Below, piece after piece: positions 34,806 to 45,262 of a DNA stretch of 64,000 nt. The notes under the pieces are model-generated. The model made no database searches and had not been told where the DNA came from. It was given only the letters and a program-made list of their open reading frames with translations. Position 1 is the first letter of the stretch, and the number at the start of each line of letters is the position of its first letter. Location of the stretch: NCBI RefSeq assembly GCF_001442535.1, contig NZ_CP013141.1:991566-1055565 (forward strand), read 5' to 3'. This stretch comes from Lysobacter antibioticus (lineage in GTDB: Bacteria; Pseudomonadota; Gammaproteobacteria; Xanthomonadales; Xanthomonadaceae). The position numbers and the translations under genes are program-made.

Positions 34806-37076
34806 TTAGAAGCGCACTTCCGCGGTCAGGAAGGCCTGGCGCGGCGCGCCCGACTGCACGGTGTAGTTCAGGCCGCGCGGATCGGAGGCGACGAAACCGT
34901 TGGTGCCGAGGCTGCCGAAGTACTGCTTGTCGAAGGCGTTGGTCAGGTTCAACTGCAACTTGAACGCATCGGCCCAGGACAGCTCCTTCCACTCGTACGA
35001 CGCCGACGCATCGACCACCCAGAAGCCCGAGACCGAGGAGTCGTTGAGGTAGGTCAGGTAGCGCTTGTCGGTGTACTTGGCGCCGAGCTGCAGCGACAGG
35101 CCGTCGCGTTCCCAACGCACTTCGGTTGCGTACAAACGCTTGGGAGCATCGACGACCTGCTTGCCCTTGGTGCGCACCAGCTTGGTGCCGTCGAGATAAT
35201 CCGACTCGTACTGCGAATCGTTGAAGGCCAGCGAGTGGTACCAGCTGAAGCCGGCGAACGGCTTCCACACCACGGTCACTTCGGCGCCGCGGCTTTCGAC
35301 GTCGCCGACGTTGGCGAAGCTCGACGCGCAACCGACGATGCCGGCGCAGCGCGCGATGGCGAGCAGGCGGTTCTCGAAGTTGACCCGGTACACCGCCACC
35401 GAGGCCTCGATCTGCTCGCGGCTGGTGCGCAGGCCCGCTTCCAGGGTCTTGGAGCTTTCCGGCTCCAGCGAGGCGACGGCGGCATTGAACGCGGCCTGCG
35501 AGGTCGAATGCGGGCCGTTGACGCCGGTACGGAACGCCGACAGGTTCTCGCTGTAGGAGCCGAAGATTTCCTCGTGCTCGCTCAACTGCCAGCGCGCGCC
35601 GAGCTGCGGCAGGAAATTGTCTTCCGACACCAGCTTGCCACTGGCGCGGCTGGCGCCGCCGATCAGGGTCTTGCCGTCGGTTTCCACGCGCAGGCCCTTG
35701 AAGCCGGCATCGATCGCCAGGCGGCCACCGATGAACTCCATGTGGTCGAGCACGTAGTACTGGCGGGTGTCGGTATCGAAACGCTGGCGGAACACCCGCG
35801 CGCTAGGGTTGCGGTAGAAGAAGATCTCGTTCGGCGGCTCGTTACGCTGCAGGTCGTAGAAGTTGCGCTGCACACCGTGGGCGTTCTTTTCCAGCCACAG
35901 GCCGGCCTGCAGACGGTGATCGCCGATCTGCCAGGTCAGGCTCGGCATGATGCCGGTGCGCTCGATGTCGTACTCGGTGGTGCGCATGCGCAGCGGCACG
36001 GTCGGCGAGACCGAATACGGCGTCGCCCAGTGACCCTGGCCCTGGTTGTTGTGGTAGTAAGCGGTCGCCGCCAGCACCAGGTCGTCGCTGACGTTCCAGT
36101 CGGCGCTGAGGTAGGCCAAGTCGTCGTCGCGCACGCCGCGGGCGATGTAGTAGGCGTCGTCGAGGCTGGTCACGCCGCCGCTGAACTTGCCGTTGGCGGC
36201 GTCGATCGCGCGCTGCCAGTCGTTGGCGTAGTTGTCCCAATCCATGCCGAGGCGGCGCGCGGACTCGAGCGACAGGTCGGCGTAGTCGGTTTCGCGGCGA
36301 CGCGAGGTCGCGGCGAAGCCGGTCACTTTGACGTCGTCGTTGGCGTAGACGAACTTACCGTTGAACTGGCCGTTGCGCTGCGGGCCGTCGCCCTTCCACT
36401 TGTCGGTGGTGTGGAACACGCCGCTGAGGTAAGCACTGAAGCCGTTGTGGTCGCCGGTGTCGATGCGCGCATAAGTGCGGCTGGTGGCGTCGCTGCCGAC
36501 GGTCAGGGCCAGGCGCAGGCCGTACTCGGCCATCGGGTCGGCGCTGAAGAAGCGCAAGGTGCCGCCGAGGTTACCCGAGGACGCGGTGTCGATCGCGCCG
36601 CTGCCCTGCGAGAGTTCCGCACCGGACAGGTTTTCGGAAGCGATCGCGCGGCTGATGTGCAGGCCGTTGTGGTTGCCGTAGCTCATGTCGCCGAGCGGCA
36701 CGCCGTCGAGGGTGAAACCGAGCTGCTGCTGCGAGAAGCCGCGGATGCTGAGCTTGCTCGACCACTCGTAATTGCCCCAGGGATCGGAGCTCTGGAAGTG
36801 CACGCCCGGCAGCTTGGCCATGACCTTGAGCGGGCTGGTGCCGGCGGCTACGCGTTGCAGATCCTGCTTGCCCAGCGACTGCACCTGGCGGGTCTGGCCG
36901 GTGCCGACCACCGAGACCGCATCGAGGGTGGTGGCATCGTCGAGCGCCCCCGCGGCGACCGCGGCGGTGGCCGGATCGGCAGCGGAGGCGGGGGTGGCGG
37001 CTTCGGCGGCGAGGCTGTTGCCGGCGTACAGGCAGCACAGAATCGAGGCGGCGAGGAGCGTCGTCTTCGTCGTCAT
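34806..37076 (-). CDS. TonB-dependent outer-membrane receptor, ligand unknown
   Basis: A 756-residue receptor. Signal peptide (KTTLLAASILCCLYAGNSLA) is followed by an Ala-rich linker and a TonB-box-like TLDAVSVVG, then the plug (VMAKLPGVHFQSSDPWGNYE, LSIRGFSQQQLGFTLDGVPL, SGNLGGTLRFFSADP) and the barrel, which ends LTAEVRF with the terminal Phe. It resembles the siderophore/FecA-like TonB receptors abundant in xanthomonads. No regulator, FecIR pair or transporter genes lie next to it, so the ligand cannot be inferred. Confidence 0.9.
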   Translation of the reverse strand: MTTKTTLLAASILCCLYAGNSLAAEAATPASAADPATAAVAAGALDDATTLDAVSVVGTGQTRQVQSLGKQDLQRVAAGTSPLKVMAKLPGVHFQSSDPWGNYEWSSKLSIRGFSQQQLGFTLDGVPLGDMSYGNHNGLHISRAIASENLSGAELSQGSGAIDTASSGNLGGTLRFFSADPMAEYGLRLALTVGSDATSRTYARIDTGDHNGFSAYLSGVFHTTDKWKGDGPQRNGQFNGKFVYANDDVKVTGFAATSRRRETDYADLSLESARRLGMDWDNYANDWQRAIDAANGKFSGGVTSLDDAYYIARGVRDDDLAYLSADWNVSDDLVLAATAYYHNNQGQGHWATPYSVSPTVPLRMRTTEYDIERTGIMPSLTWQIGDHRLQAGLWLEKNAHGVQRNFYDLQRNEPPNEIFFYRNPSARVFRQRFDTDTRQYYVLDHMEFIGGRLAIDAGFKGLRVETDGKTLIGGASRASGKLVSEDNFLPQLGARWQLSEHEEIFGSYSENLSAFRTGVNGPHSTSQAAFNAAVASLEPESSKTLEAGLRTSREQIEASVAVYRVNFENRLLAIARCAGIVGCASSFANVGDVESRGAEVTVVWKPFAGFSWYHSLAFNDSQYESDYLDGTKLVRTKGKQVVDAPKRLYATEVRWERDGLSLQLGAKYTDKRYLTYLNDSSVSGFWVVDASASYEWKELSWADAFKLQLNLTNAFDKQYFGSLGTNGFVASDPRGLNYTVQSGAPRQAFLTAEVRF

Positions 37077-37374
37077 TTCAGGGGAACTTCCAAATCAGAG
37101 TGGCCGCCGCGCGTAATGCGCAGTCCGCTCTTGGGCGGCGTCAGAGCGAAGCCCGGAAGTCTGTCGACTCGGTGTGAACGGGATATTGCAGAACCGCGTC
37201 AGTTGATCGAGTCGGCGCTGGTACTGTGCGCAGATTGCGCTGGCGAAGATGGCAGCCGCGGGGCAATGCATTCGCAGCTGCGGCGTTGGCCCTCGCCCCG
37301 ATCCATTTCCCGTCGCCGGCAGACGGGCTCAATTGGCGGAATAATTCGTGCAAAGACCGCCGGCCGACGGCGGC
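37077..37374. other. 298-bp gap, TonB receptor / DUF455 gene
   Basis: Holds the receptor promoter and the end of the DUF455 operon. Local GC is lower near 37180-37360. I see no palindrome or open frame that I would call a feature; a 70-codon minus-strand frame here has no convincing protein character. Confidence 0.4.
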
Positions 37375-38181
37375 TCAGCGCGCGGCGAAGGCTTCCAGCA
37401 TGCGCAGCTCTTCTTCGTCGAAGCCGGCGGCGCTGCGCGCATCGAAATTGAACGGCCCGTACAGCACGGCGCGTGCGTATTCGGCGAGCAGTTCGCGGAA
37501 GCGCGGCAGCGGGTCGATGCCGGCGCGTTCGCAGTACCAACGGTACCAATGCGAACCGGCAGCGACGTGAGCGACTTCCTCGCGCAGGATGGTTTCGAGG
37601 ATCGCCACCGTCGCGGAGTCGCCGAGCGAACGCAGTTTGACGATCATGCCCGGGGTCACGTCGAGCCCGCGCGCTTCCAGCACGCGCGGCACCAGGGCCA
37701 TGCGCGCCAAGCCGTCGTGCGCGGTCTTCTCGGCCATTTCCCACAGGCCGTTGTGGGCGTCGAAATCGCCGTAGTCGTAGCCGAACTCGCGCAAGCGGTT
37801 GCGCAGCAGGCTGAAATGACGGGCCTCGTCGTTGGCCACGCCGACCCAGTCGGCATAGAACTGCGCCGGCAGGCCGCGGAAGCGATAAACCGCGTCCCAG
37901 CCCAGGTCGATGGCGTTGAATTCGATGTGGGCGATCGCGTGCACGAACGCGGCGCGGCCGTCGGGCGTGCCGAAGCCGCGCTTGGGCAACTCGCGCGGAT
38001 GCACCAGCGCCGGCTTGGCCGGCCGGCCCGGCATGCGGATCGGCTCGGGCGGCGGCGCATCCTCGGGTAGCGCGAGTTCGCCGCGGGCGAAGGCCTGCGC
38101 GGCGGCGAAGGTCAGTTCGACCTTCGCCTCGGGGGTGGACGCGTCGAGGCAGGCGCGCGCGGCGTCGAACAGCGAAGTCAC
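37375..38181 (-). CDS. DUF455 ferritin-like domain protein
   Basis: A 268-residue protein read from a GTG at 38181; no better ATG gives a sensible N-terminus. FVHAIAHIEFNAIDLGWDAV, VANDEARHFSLLRNRLREFG and ILREEVAHVAAGSHWYRWYC give the E...ExxH pairs of a di-iron ferritin-like four-helix bundle, the hallmark of DUF455. The family is poorly characterised and related to MiaE-like di-iron proteins. It lies 16 bp after purF on the same strand and probably shares its transcript. Confidence 0.88.
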   Translation of the reverse strand: MTSLFDAARACLDASTPEAKVELTFAAAQAFARGELALPEDAPPPEPIRMPGRPAKPALVHPRELPKRGFGTPDGRAAFVHAIAHIEFNAIDLGWDAVYRFRGLPAQFYADWVGVANDEARHFSLLRNRLREFGYDYGDFDAHNGLWEMAEKTAHDGLARMALVPRVLEARGLDVTPGMIVKLRSLGDSATVAILETILREEVAHVAAGSHWYRWYCERAGIDPLPRFRELLAEYARAVLYGPFNFDARSAAGFDEEELRMLEAFAAR

Positions 38182-38197
38182 CGCGCGCACCCCGGGT

Positions 38198-39667
38198 TCA
38201 GGACGCTCGACGCGTCTTCTTGGCCTCGTCCGAACGCAGTTGCTGGATGCGCTCGAAATACCCCGGCTCCACGCCGGTGACGTATTCACCGTTGAAGCAG
38301 GACGAGTCGAAGTGATCGATGCGGTGCTTCGGCCCGGACACCGCCTGCTCCAGGGCCTCGAGGTCCTGGTAGATCAGCCAGTCGCAACCGAGCAGGGTCT
38401 GCACTTCCTCGTCAGTGCGGCCGTGCGCGACCAGTTCGTCGGTCGAGGGCATGTCGATGCCGTAGATGTTCGGGAACCGCACCGGCGGCGCCGCCGAGGC
38501 CAGGTAGACCTTGCGCGCGCCGGCGTCGCGCGCCATCTGCACGATCTGCCGCGAGGTGGTGCCGCGCACGATCGAATCGTCGACCAGCAGCACGACCCGG
38601 TTGCGGAACTCCAGCGGAATCGGGTTGAGCTTGCGCCGTACCGACTTCGCCCGCTCGCCCTGGCCCGGCATGATGAAGGTGCGGCCGACGTAGCGGTTCT
38701 TGATGAAGCCTTCGCGGTACTTCACGCCGAGCGTGTTGGCGATTTCCAGCGCCGAGTCGCGCGAGGTGTCGGGAATCGGGATGACCACGTCGATGTCGTG
38801 GTCCGGACGCAGGCGCTGGATCTTCTCGCCGAGGGTCTGGCCCATGCGCATGCGCGCCTTGTGCACCGAGACGTCGTCCATCATCGAGTCGGGACGGGCG
38901 AAATACACGTACTCGAAGATGCACGGCGCATGCTGGCGCGGTTCGGCGCAGATGCGGCTGAACAACTCGCCGCGCGGGGTGACCACGATGCCTTCGCCCG
39001 GGCGCACGTCGCGCAGCCGCTCGAAGCCGAGCAGGTCGAGGGCGACCGATTCCGACGCCACCGCGTATTCGTCCTGGCCGCCGGTGTTGCGCTTGCCGAG
39101 CACCAGCGGGCGAATGCCGTGCGGGTCGCGGAACGCGACCAGGCCCAGGCCGAGCACGGTGGCGACCACCGCGTAACCGCCTACGCAGCGGCGGTGCACG
39201 CCTTCGATCGCGGAGAACGCCGACTCGGCGGTCAGCGCGCGATGACGGTCGAGCTCATGGGCGAAGACGTTGAGCAACACTTCCGAGTCGGACTCGGTGT
39301 TGACGTTGCGGCGGTCCTGCTCGAACACCTCGCGCCGCAGCATGTCGGTGTTGATCAGGTTGCCGTTGTGGGCCAGCGCAATGCCGAACGGCGAATTGAC
39401 GTAGAACGGCTGGGCCTCGTCGGAGCCTTCGCTGCCGGCGGTGGGGTAACGGCAATGGCCGATGCCGACGCGGCCTTCGAGCAGGCGCATCGCCGTCTCG
39501 TTGAAGACGTCGCTGACCAGGCCGTTGCCCTTGTGCACGCGCAGGCGCGCGCCGTCGGCGGTGGCGATGCCGGCCGCATCCTGGCCGCGGTGCTGCAGCA
39601 CCGTTAGTCCGTCGTAAAGCTGAGCGGCGACATCCGTGTTGCCGACGATACCGAGAATGCCGCACAT
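38198..39667 (-). CDS. purF: Amidophosphoribosyltransferase
   Basis: A 489-residue enzyme catalysing the first committed step of purine synthesis, glutamine plus PRPP to phosphoribosylamine. The mature N-terminus [10 protein letters not shown] places the glutaminase nucleophile at Cys2, with no propeptide. The PRPP-binding loop is [20 protein letters not shown], and CNGEYVTG-like [10 protein letters not shown] occurs near the end. It closes the conserved folC-dedD-cvpA-purF gene order and is read with it. Confidence 0.97.
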   Translation of the reverse strand: MCGILGIVGNTDVAAQLYDGLTVLQHRGQDAAGIATADGARLRVHKGNGLVSDVFNETAMRLLEGRVGIGHCRYPTAGSEGSDEAQPFYVNSPFGIALAHNGNLINTDMLRREVFEQDRRNVNTESDSEVLLNVFAHELDRHRALTAESAFSAIEGVHRRCVGGYAVVATVLGLGLVAFRDPHGIRPLVLGKRNTGGQDEYAVASESVALDLLGFERLRDVRPGEGIVVTPRGELFSRICAEPRQHAPCIFEYVYFARPDSMMDDVSVHKARMRMGQTLGEKIQRLRPDHDIDVVIPIPDTSRDSALEIANTLGVKYREGFIKNRYVGRTFIMPGQGERAKSVRRKLNPIPLEFRNRVVLLVDDSIVRGTTSRQIVQMARDAGARKVYLASAAPPVRFPNIYGIDMPSTDELVAHGRTDEEVQTLLGCDWLIYQDLEALEQAVSGPKHRIDHFDSSCFNGEYVTGVEPGYFERIQQLRSDEAKKTRRAS

Positions 39668-39700
39668 AGCGCTTGATCCTGCTGAGAGTCGTTGTTGTTG

Positions 39701-40540
39701 CTAATGAACGCGTTTTTCGTCTTTGCTGCGGTCGGCGCCGACCTTGGCCGGGTCGCCCTTGATCTGCGTCGCCGTGGCGCCCTGCTGGCCCTTCTGCGGC
39801 AGCATGTCGCGCACCGCCTCGGGCAGCACGTCGGGCAGGCCCTTGGCCAGGCTATCGGGCAAGCCCCCGGACAAGCCGCCGGCCGAGCCCTCGGGCACGG
39901 CCTGCGGCAGCGAATCCAGCCCGCCGCCGCTCGGCATCATGTCCGACAGTCCGCCCGGCAATCCGCCCGGCAATCCACCGGATAACTTCGGCAGCTTGTC
40001 TTCCAGATTCTTGGCCTGGGCCTGGACCGTCGCTTGCAACGAGGTGCCGCGCCCTTCCAGGTCGACCTTGCGCGCCATGCCGTCCGGCAATGCGGCGCGC
40101 ATCAGTTCCGCGCCCGGCATCAGCATCGCGGCGACGATCGAACCGCGCCATGCGGGTTCGCGCGGCAAGGTCGTCATGCCCAGCACCACCAGCAAGGCGC
40201 AGGCGAAGAACACGCCGCGCACCGCGCCCAGGCCCAGGCCCATCAAACGATCCATCTCCGACAAGCCGGCCGAGTGCGCGATCCGCCGCACCACCATGCC
40301 GAACAGGCCGACGCCGATCCACACCGCCACGAAAATCAGCGCATAGCCGCCGAGGTAGGACAGCCAGCCCATTTCGCCGTCGCCGAGGCTGCGCCCGACT
40401 TCGCCGCCGAACACGTAGGCGGCGATGCCGGCCAGCAGCCACGCCGCCAGCGACACCGCCACGCCGATCAGACCGCGCAGCATGCCGAGCAGCGCCGACA
40501 AACCGACGATCAACAACAAACCCCAATCCAGTGCTGTCAT
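39701..40540 (-). CDS. cvpA: CvpA family membrane protein with extended Gly/Leu-Pro tail
   Basis: A 279-residue protein. The first 165 residues contain four membrane helices starting ALDWGLLLIVGLSALLGMLR, which is CvpA, needed for colicin V export and linked to envelope stress in E. coli. Typical CvpA stops near here. The remaining roughly 115 residues form a low-complexity tail (LSGGLPGGLPGGLSDMMPSG, GGLSGGLPDSLAKGLPDVLP) and a charged end. The tail's role is unknown. It lies between dedD and purF, as in E. coli. Confidence 0.9.
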   Translation of the reverse strand: MTALDWGLLLIVGLSALLGMLRGLIGVAVSLAAWLLAGIAAYVFGGEVGRSLGDGEMGWLSYLGGYALIFVAVWIGVGLFGMVVRRIAHSAGLSEMDRLMGLGLGAVRGVFFACALLVVLGMTTLPREPAWRGSIVAAMLMPGAELMRAALPDGMARKVDLEGRGTSLQATVQAQAKNLEDKLPKLSGGLPGGLPGGLSDMMPSGGGLDSLPQAVPEGSAGGLSGGLPDSLAKGLPDVLPEAVRDMLPQKGQQGATATQIKGDPAKVGADRSKDEKRVH

Positions 40541-40642
40541 AGCGTGACGCTCCCTCTCGTCGCTGGCGCACGCTCGAGCGGCACGCCCTGCATCGGCGCG
40601 CCTTGCACCGATGTATTCAACCGCAGGCCACGCCGCGAACCG

Positions 40643-41755
40643 TCACGGGTGCGGCTTGACCAATGCGTCGCCGACGCCGAGCTTGCCAGCGACCTGCGCC
40701 TTCAACTTGTCCGCGTCGGCGCGATTGACCACCGGGCCCAGGCGCACGCGGTTGAGCGTGCCCTTGTCGGTCCGGACCTGTTCGACGAAAGCGCTGAACC
40801 CTGCGGCCCGTGCGCGATCGCGCAGCTTGTTGGCCTCGTCGACGTTGCCGAACGCGCCCAGCTGGACCGCGAAACCGGTGCCGGCCGCGGCCGGCTTCGG
40901 CGCGGGCTTGGCCGGCTCCACAGGCTTGCTCGCGACCGGCTTGGTCTCGGCCGGCTTGGTCGTCGCCACCGGCTTGGTTTCGGCAGGCTTGGCCGGGACG
41001 ACGGGCTTGGTTTCGACGGGCTTGGCCGGCTTGGTTTCCGCAGGCTTGGCCGCGACCGGCTTCGGCGTTTCCGCCGGCAGCGGCGCAGGCTTGAGCGGTT
41101 TGCTCTCGGCCAGCGGCGTCGGCGCGCTCACCGACGGCACCGATGCGGCCGGCGCGGTCGTGGCGACGGTCGGATCGGCCGCCTCGGCGGCATCGGCGTT
41201 GAGCACGACGACCTTGGCGTTGACGTCCTTGCGGACCTTGCTCGAACCCAGTCGCGCCGCCTCGGCGTCGGCCTGGGTCGCGAACGGCCCGATCCGGACC
41301 CGGTACAAGGTGCGGCCGCCGGCGCCGGCGGCGGTTTCTTGATAGCCCGGCAGGCGCGCGGCGTGCAGGGCCGCGATCACCCGGTCGGCATCGCCGGCAC
41401 TGGCGTAGCTGCCGAAGCTGACCGCGTAATCGCCGCCGGCGGTGGAGGCCGGCTGCATGGTCTTGGCGCCGGCCGCGGTGTCCACGGTCGGCAAGGTGTC
41501 GCTGCCGGCCGAGGCCGGCTGGGTGACGTCGGCCGGTTCCATGCCGACTACGCCGCCCTGCGGCGCATCGCCCGGGGTCACCAGCGGCAGTTCGCGGGTC
41601 TCGGTTTCGCCCGCAGGCGCGTCCGGCAAGGTCAGGGGAACATCGGAGGCGCCGCTTTCGGGCGCGGGCCCTTTGATCAGCATGGGCAGGAAGATCACCG
41701 CCAGTGCGACCAGGACCATCGCACCGATCAATCGCTGTTTCAGGGCAGGTTCCAT
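40643..41755 (-). CDS. dedD: DedD-like cell-division protein with two SPOR domains
   Basis: A 370-residue protein with one N-terminal membrane helix (about residues 9-28, LIGAMVLVALAVIFLPMLIK) and a periplasmic part. Two SPOR domains are visible: YAVSFGSYASAGDADRVIAA with TLYRVRIGPFATQADAEAA, and FAVQLGAFGNVDEANKLRDR with LNRVRLGPVVNRADADKLKA. They are joined by a repetitive Lys/Pro/Ala/Glu linker (AETKPAKPVETKPVVPAKPA). SPOR domains bind denuded glycans at the division septum. Enteric DedD has one SPOR domain. It lies directly after folC. Confidence 0.88.
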   Translation of the reverse strand: MEPALKQRLIGAMVLVALAVIFLPMLIKGPAPESGASDVPLTLPDAPAGETETRELPLVTPGDAPQGGVVGMEPADVTQPASAGSDTLPTVDTAAGAKTMQPASTAGGDYAVSFGSYASAGDADRVIAALHAARLPGYQETAAGAGGRTLYRVRIGPFATQADAEAARLGSSKVRKDVNAKVVVLNADAAEAADPTVATTAPAASVPSVSAPTPLAESKPLKPAPLPAETPKPVAAKPAETKPAKPVETKPVVPAKPAETKPVATTKPAETKPVASKPVEPAKPAPKPAAAGTGFAVQLGAFGNVDEANKLRDRARAAGFSAFVEQVRTDKGTLNRVRLGPVVNRADADKLKAQVAGKLGVGDALVKPHP

Positions 41756-41929
41756 CGCTACTCGATCACTCGCAGGGCCGGTTACCGGCGCGAATTATAC
41801 CCCCGCGGCGGGCATGGACCGGTGTGCATGCCTGGCCCGGAGCGTTGTATTCAGAATCGCCGACGGCGAAAGGCCGCGGCGGCAAGGCTTCCGATACCAC
41901 CGGGGAAGCAAGGCGCGCAGCGGCCCGGC

Positions 41930-43219
41930 TCAATTCGCCGCCAGCCAGGCCAATGCCGCCGCCGCGGTGTGGAAGGAACCGAACACCAGGATGCGATCGC
42001 CGGCACTGGCTTGTGCCCGCACTGCGGCCAGCGCGGCGGCGACGTCGGCATGCCGGCTGCCCTCGCCGGCCGCGGTGTCGCGCAGCCGTTCGGCGAAAGC
42101 CTCGACACCGATCCCGCGCGGCCCGCTGTCGGCCAGGCCGGCCAAATGCCAGGCGTCGATGCCTGCATGCAAGGCCGCGACCACGCCGGCCACGTCCTTG
42201 TCGCCGAGCGCGGCGAACACGGCGTGGGTCCGGCCCGGGGCCGGCCCGGCGGCCAACCAGGCCGCCAACTCGCGCGCCGCCTGCGGGTTATGGCCGACAT
42301 CGACCACGATCTCGACGCCATCGCGCTCGAAACGCTGCAGGCGCCCGGGCACGTGCGCCGCCGCCACGCCCTCGGCGAACTGCTGGCGCGTGGGCGATTT
42401 GCCCAAGGCCCGCAGCGCCGCCACCGCGACCGCGGCGTTGCGCATCTGCGCCGGCGCGGCCAGGGCCGGCATCGGCAACTCGACGCTGTAGCCGACCTCG
42501 CGCCAACGCCAGCGCGGCCCCTCATCGGCCTGACCGGCTTCCGGCGGCAGGGCCTCGAAGAAGAAATCGCAGCCCGCGCGCACCGCCGAAGCGCCGATCG
42601 CGTAGGCATGGCGCAGCACGCTCGACGGCGGGTCGTCGTCGCCGAGGATCAACGGCTTCCAGCCGCGGGCGATGCCGGCCTTCTCGAAACCGATGCTCTC
42701 GCGGTCGGGGCCGAGGTAGTCCTGGTGATCGATGTCGACGGTGGTGATCACTGCGACGTCCGGGTCGACCAGGTTGGTCGCGTCCAGGCGCCCACCCAGG
42801 CCGACCTCGAGGATCGCCAGATCGAGCTTGGCGCGCTCGAACAGCCACAGCGCCGCCAGGGTGCCGTACTCGAAATAGGTCAGCACGACCTCGCCGCGCG
42901 CGGCCTCGATGGCCTCGAAGGCCTCGACCAGGGCCGAGTCCCCGGCATCGGCGCCGCCGATGCGGATGCGTTCGTTATAGGCCAGCAAATGCGGCGAGGT
43001 GTAGGCGCCGACGCGCCAGCCCGCGGCGCGCGCGATCGCCTCGATGAAGGCGACCGTCGAGCCCTTGCCGTTGGTGCCGCCGACGGTGACGACCTTGCGC
43101 GCCGGACGCTTCAGGCCCAGGCGCTGGGCGACGATGCGGATGCGCTCCAACCCCATGTCGATGGACTTGGGGTGGATGCGTTCGATGTGGGAGAGCCAGT
43201 CGGCGAGCGTGCGTTGCAT
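41930..43219 (-). CDS. folC: Folylpolyglutamate synthase / dihydrofolate synthase
   Basis: A 429-residue Mur-ligase-family enzyme that adds glutamate to dihydropteroate and folates. GGTNGKGST at 48-56 is the ATP-binding P-loop, YTSPHLLAYNERIRI the folate-binding loop, and LEVGLGGRLDATNL plus ITTVDIDHQDYLG the catalytic region. The C-terminal domain carries DVGHNPQAARELAAWL. It is followed by dedD, cvpA and purF on the same strand. Length is normal for bifunctional FolC. Confidence 0.96.
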   Translation of the reverse strand: MQRTLADWLSHIERIHPKSIDMGLERIRIVAQRLGLKRPARKVVTVGGTNGKGSTVAFIEAIARAAGWRVGAYTSPHLLAYNERIRIGGADAGDSALVEAFEAIEAARGEVVLTYFEYGTLAALWLFERAKLDLAILEVGLGGRLDATNLVDPDVAVITTVDIDHQDYLGPDRESIGFEKAGIARGWKPLILGDDDPPSSVLRHAYAIGASAVRAGCDFFFEALPPEAGQADEGPRWRWREVGYSVELPMPALAAPAQMRNAAVAVAALRALGKSPTRQQFAEGVAAAHVPGRLQRFERDGVEIVVDVGHNPQAARELAAWLAAGPAPGRTHAVFAALGDKDVAGVVAALHAGIDAWHLAGLADSGPRGIGVEAFAERLRDTAAGEGSRHADVAAALAAVRAQASAGDRILVFGSFHTAAAALAWLAAN

Positions 43220-43280
43220 GGCGCGAATTCTCGCAGATACGCCGGCCGGGTTGATCGGCCGGCGCTGGCGGTTCGACGCC

Positions 43281-44231
43281 TCAGCCGCGCTGCCACGCCG
43301 GCCGCGCCGTCGGATCGCTGGGTGCTTTCGGATCGTCCGGGGCCAGCCGCGAGGGCCCGAGCGGACGCTGCGACGGGGTCTGCCGCGGCGGCAACGGCGG
43401 CTCCGCCGACAACTGCTGCGGCATCGCAGGGCCCGGACGCTGACGCGGCCAGTCGCGCACCGTCCGATCCAGCTTCGCGCAGGCCGTAGCCTTGGCCGCG
43501 CCGCATAGCACCCGGCTGACGTAAAAGGATTTCTTGCCGTCGCTGACCAGGCGCTGGCGGACCAGCGAAGGCGCCGCCGGATGACTGTCTTCGATCAACA
43601 GCCACTGGAACGCGCCGCGGTCGTCGGTAATGCGCAGCGCCGGCCAGCCCAGTTCGCCGCCGGACAACTCGCGGCCTTCGCGCCGCGCCCTGGCTATCAG
43701 CTCGACCGCACTGCCCTCCTCCATCGGCAAGGCATCGGGCAGGAAACCGTCGAGGCTGCCGTCGCGCGCGGCGGCGACTTCGGGCACCTGGGCCAGGGGC
43801 CAGACCTGGTCCCACTTGGCTTGGGCGCGGGCCTGCTGGGCGGCCATTTGTTCCGGCGAGGGTCGTACGAAGTCGACCGGCACCCGCACCCTCGACGGCA
43901 CCGCCGCGCCATCGCGATATTCGGGAGTCAAGCGCCATTTCTTCGCCGTCTCCACCGCAGCGCGGTCCAGCGCTTCGTAACCCGAGTCGGTCTCGATCCA
44001 GACCTGATCGACCTGACCGCAGCGGTCGAGATCCAACACCAGGGTCACCGTGCCGGCGGCGCCGAAGATCTCCGTCGGATACTTCGGCGGCGGCCACGAC
44101 TGCCCGCCGCTGGGGCAGCCGGCCGGCATCGGCGCACCGGCGCCCGCATCGATCGACTGCGCCGCGACCGGCGCGGCGAACAATACGGCCGACATGGCCG
44201 CAAAACTGCATACGAGTTTCAACACTGCCAT
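43281..44231 (-). CDS. Exported protein with TonB C-terminal-like domain
   Basis: A 316-residue protein starting at the ATG at 44231, with a signal peptide (VLKLVCSFAAMSAVLFAAPV then AAQ). Residues about 45-115 (PPKYPTEIFGAAGTVTLVLD, SGYEALDRAAVETAKKWRLT, VPSRVRVPVDFV) have the TonB C-terminal domain pattern, which normally contacts outer-membrane receptors. The protein has no N-terminal membrane anchor or Pro-rich spacer before the domain, so it is not a standard TonB. The C-terminus is Pro/Gln-rich. Its role is unknown; it lies upstream of folC. Confidence 0.75.
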   Translation of the reverse strand: MAVLKLVCSFAAMSAVLFAAPVAAQSIDAGAGAPMPAGCPSGGQSWPPPKYPTEIFGAAGTVTLVLDLDRCGQVDQVWIETDSGYEALDRAAVETAKKWRLTPEYRDGAAVPSRVRVPVDFVRPSPEQMAAQQARAQAKWDQVWPLAQVPEVAAARDGSLDGFLPDALPMEEGSAVELIARARREGRELSGGELGWPALRITDDRGAFQWLLIEDSHPAAPSLVRQRLVSDGKKSFYVSRVLCGAAKATACAKLDRTVRDWPRQRPGPAMPQQLSAEPPLPPRQTPSQRPLGPSRLAPDDPKAPSDPTARPAWQRG

Positions 44232-44423
44232 TCCCTGCTCTCGCGCCGCGTCCTGCGGCGGGGGTATTGCAACACAGGCGCCGGGGCGAGGGCGATGCCG
44301 GCGAAGGCGCTCGAGGTCAACGGCATCGTCGCTCTGCGGCGCGTCCAATCGGCCGGAGCATCGTTATGTGTCGCCTGGGACCTTCTCTTGCTTGATCGGT
44401 ACGGCGCGAAACCGTGAGGCCGC

Positions 44424-44447
44424 GGTCGCGGCTTACGCCGCTCCTAC
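44424..44447 (+). repeat. REP-like motif (gtcgcggcttgcgccgctcc family)
   Basis: A copy with one change (gcttacgccgc), just left of the microsatellite bordering element B, as also seen left of element A. Confidence 0.8.
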
Positions 44448-44460
44448 AGTGGTCCATTCG

Positions 44461-45010
<550 letters not shown>

Positions 45011-45036
45011 CTTAGACGGCGCACAGCAACAGCGAA

Positions 45037-45085
45037 GGCAAAAGCAAAGGCAAAGGCAAAGGAAGGCGAAGGCGAAGGCGAAGGC
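45037..45085. repeat. Purine-rich microsatellites, right border of element B
   Basis: GCAAAG/GGCAAA units to about 45062 followed by three or four GGCGAA units, beginning shortly after the gcgcacagcaacagc end of the element. Confidence 0.9.
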
Positions 45086-45213
45086 CATCGTCGAACGCCT
45101 AGACAAAGGCCAGGCAAGCGCAACTTCAGGCTTCGATCCGATGCAACCGCAACTGCAATATGGATCGCGGCCTCTTCGATGATCGGATCGCGAACACTCG
45201 CATAGCCCCAAAC

Positions 45214-45244
45214 AAAAACGGGCGCCCCCATGGAAGCGCCCGTT
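45214..45244 (-). terminator. Terminator of the serA-phosphatase operon
   Basis: On the minus strand the stem aacgggcgc / gcgcccgtt is followed by TTTTTG, 19 bp after the phosphatase stop. Confidence 0.88.
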
Positions 45245-45262
45245 CCGGTCGATCCGATCCCG

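Noticed and set aside
37141..37353. 70-codon minus-strand frame between the TonB receptor and DUF455 gene
   Set aside because: No ribosome-binding site, no signal or domain, and irregular codon use.
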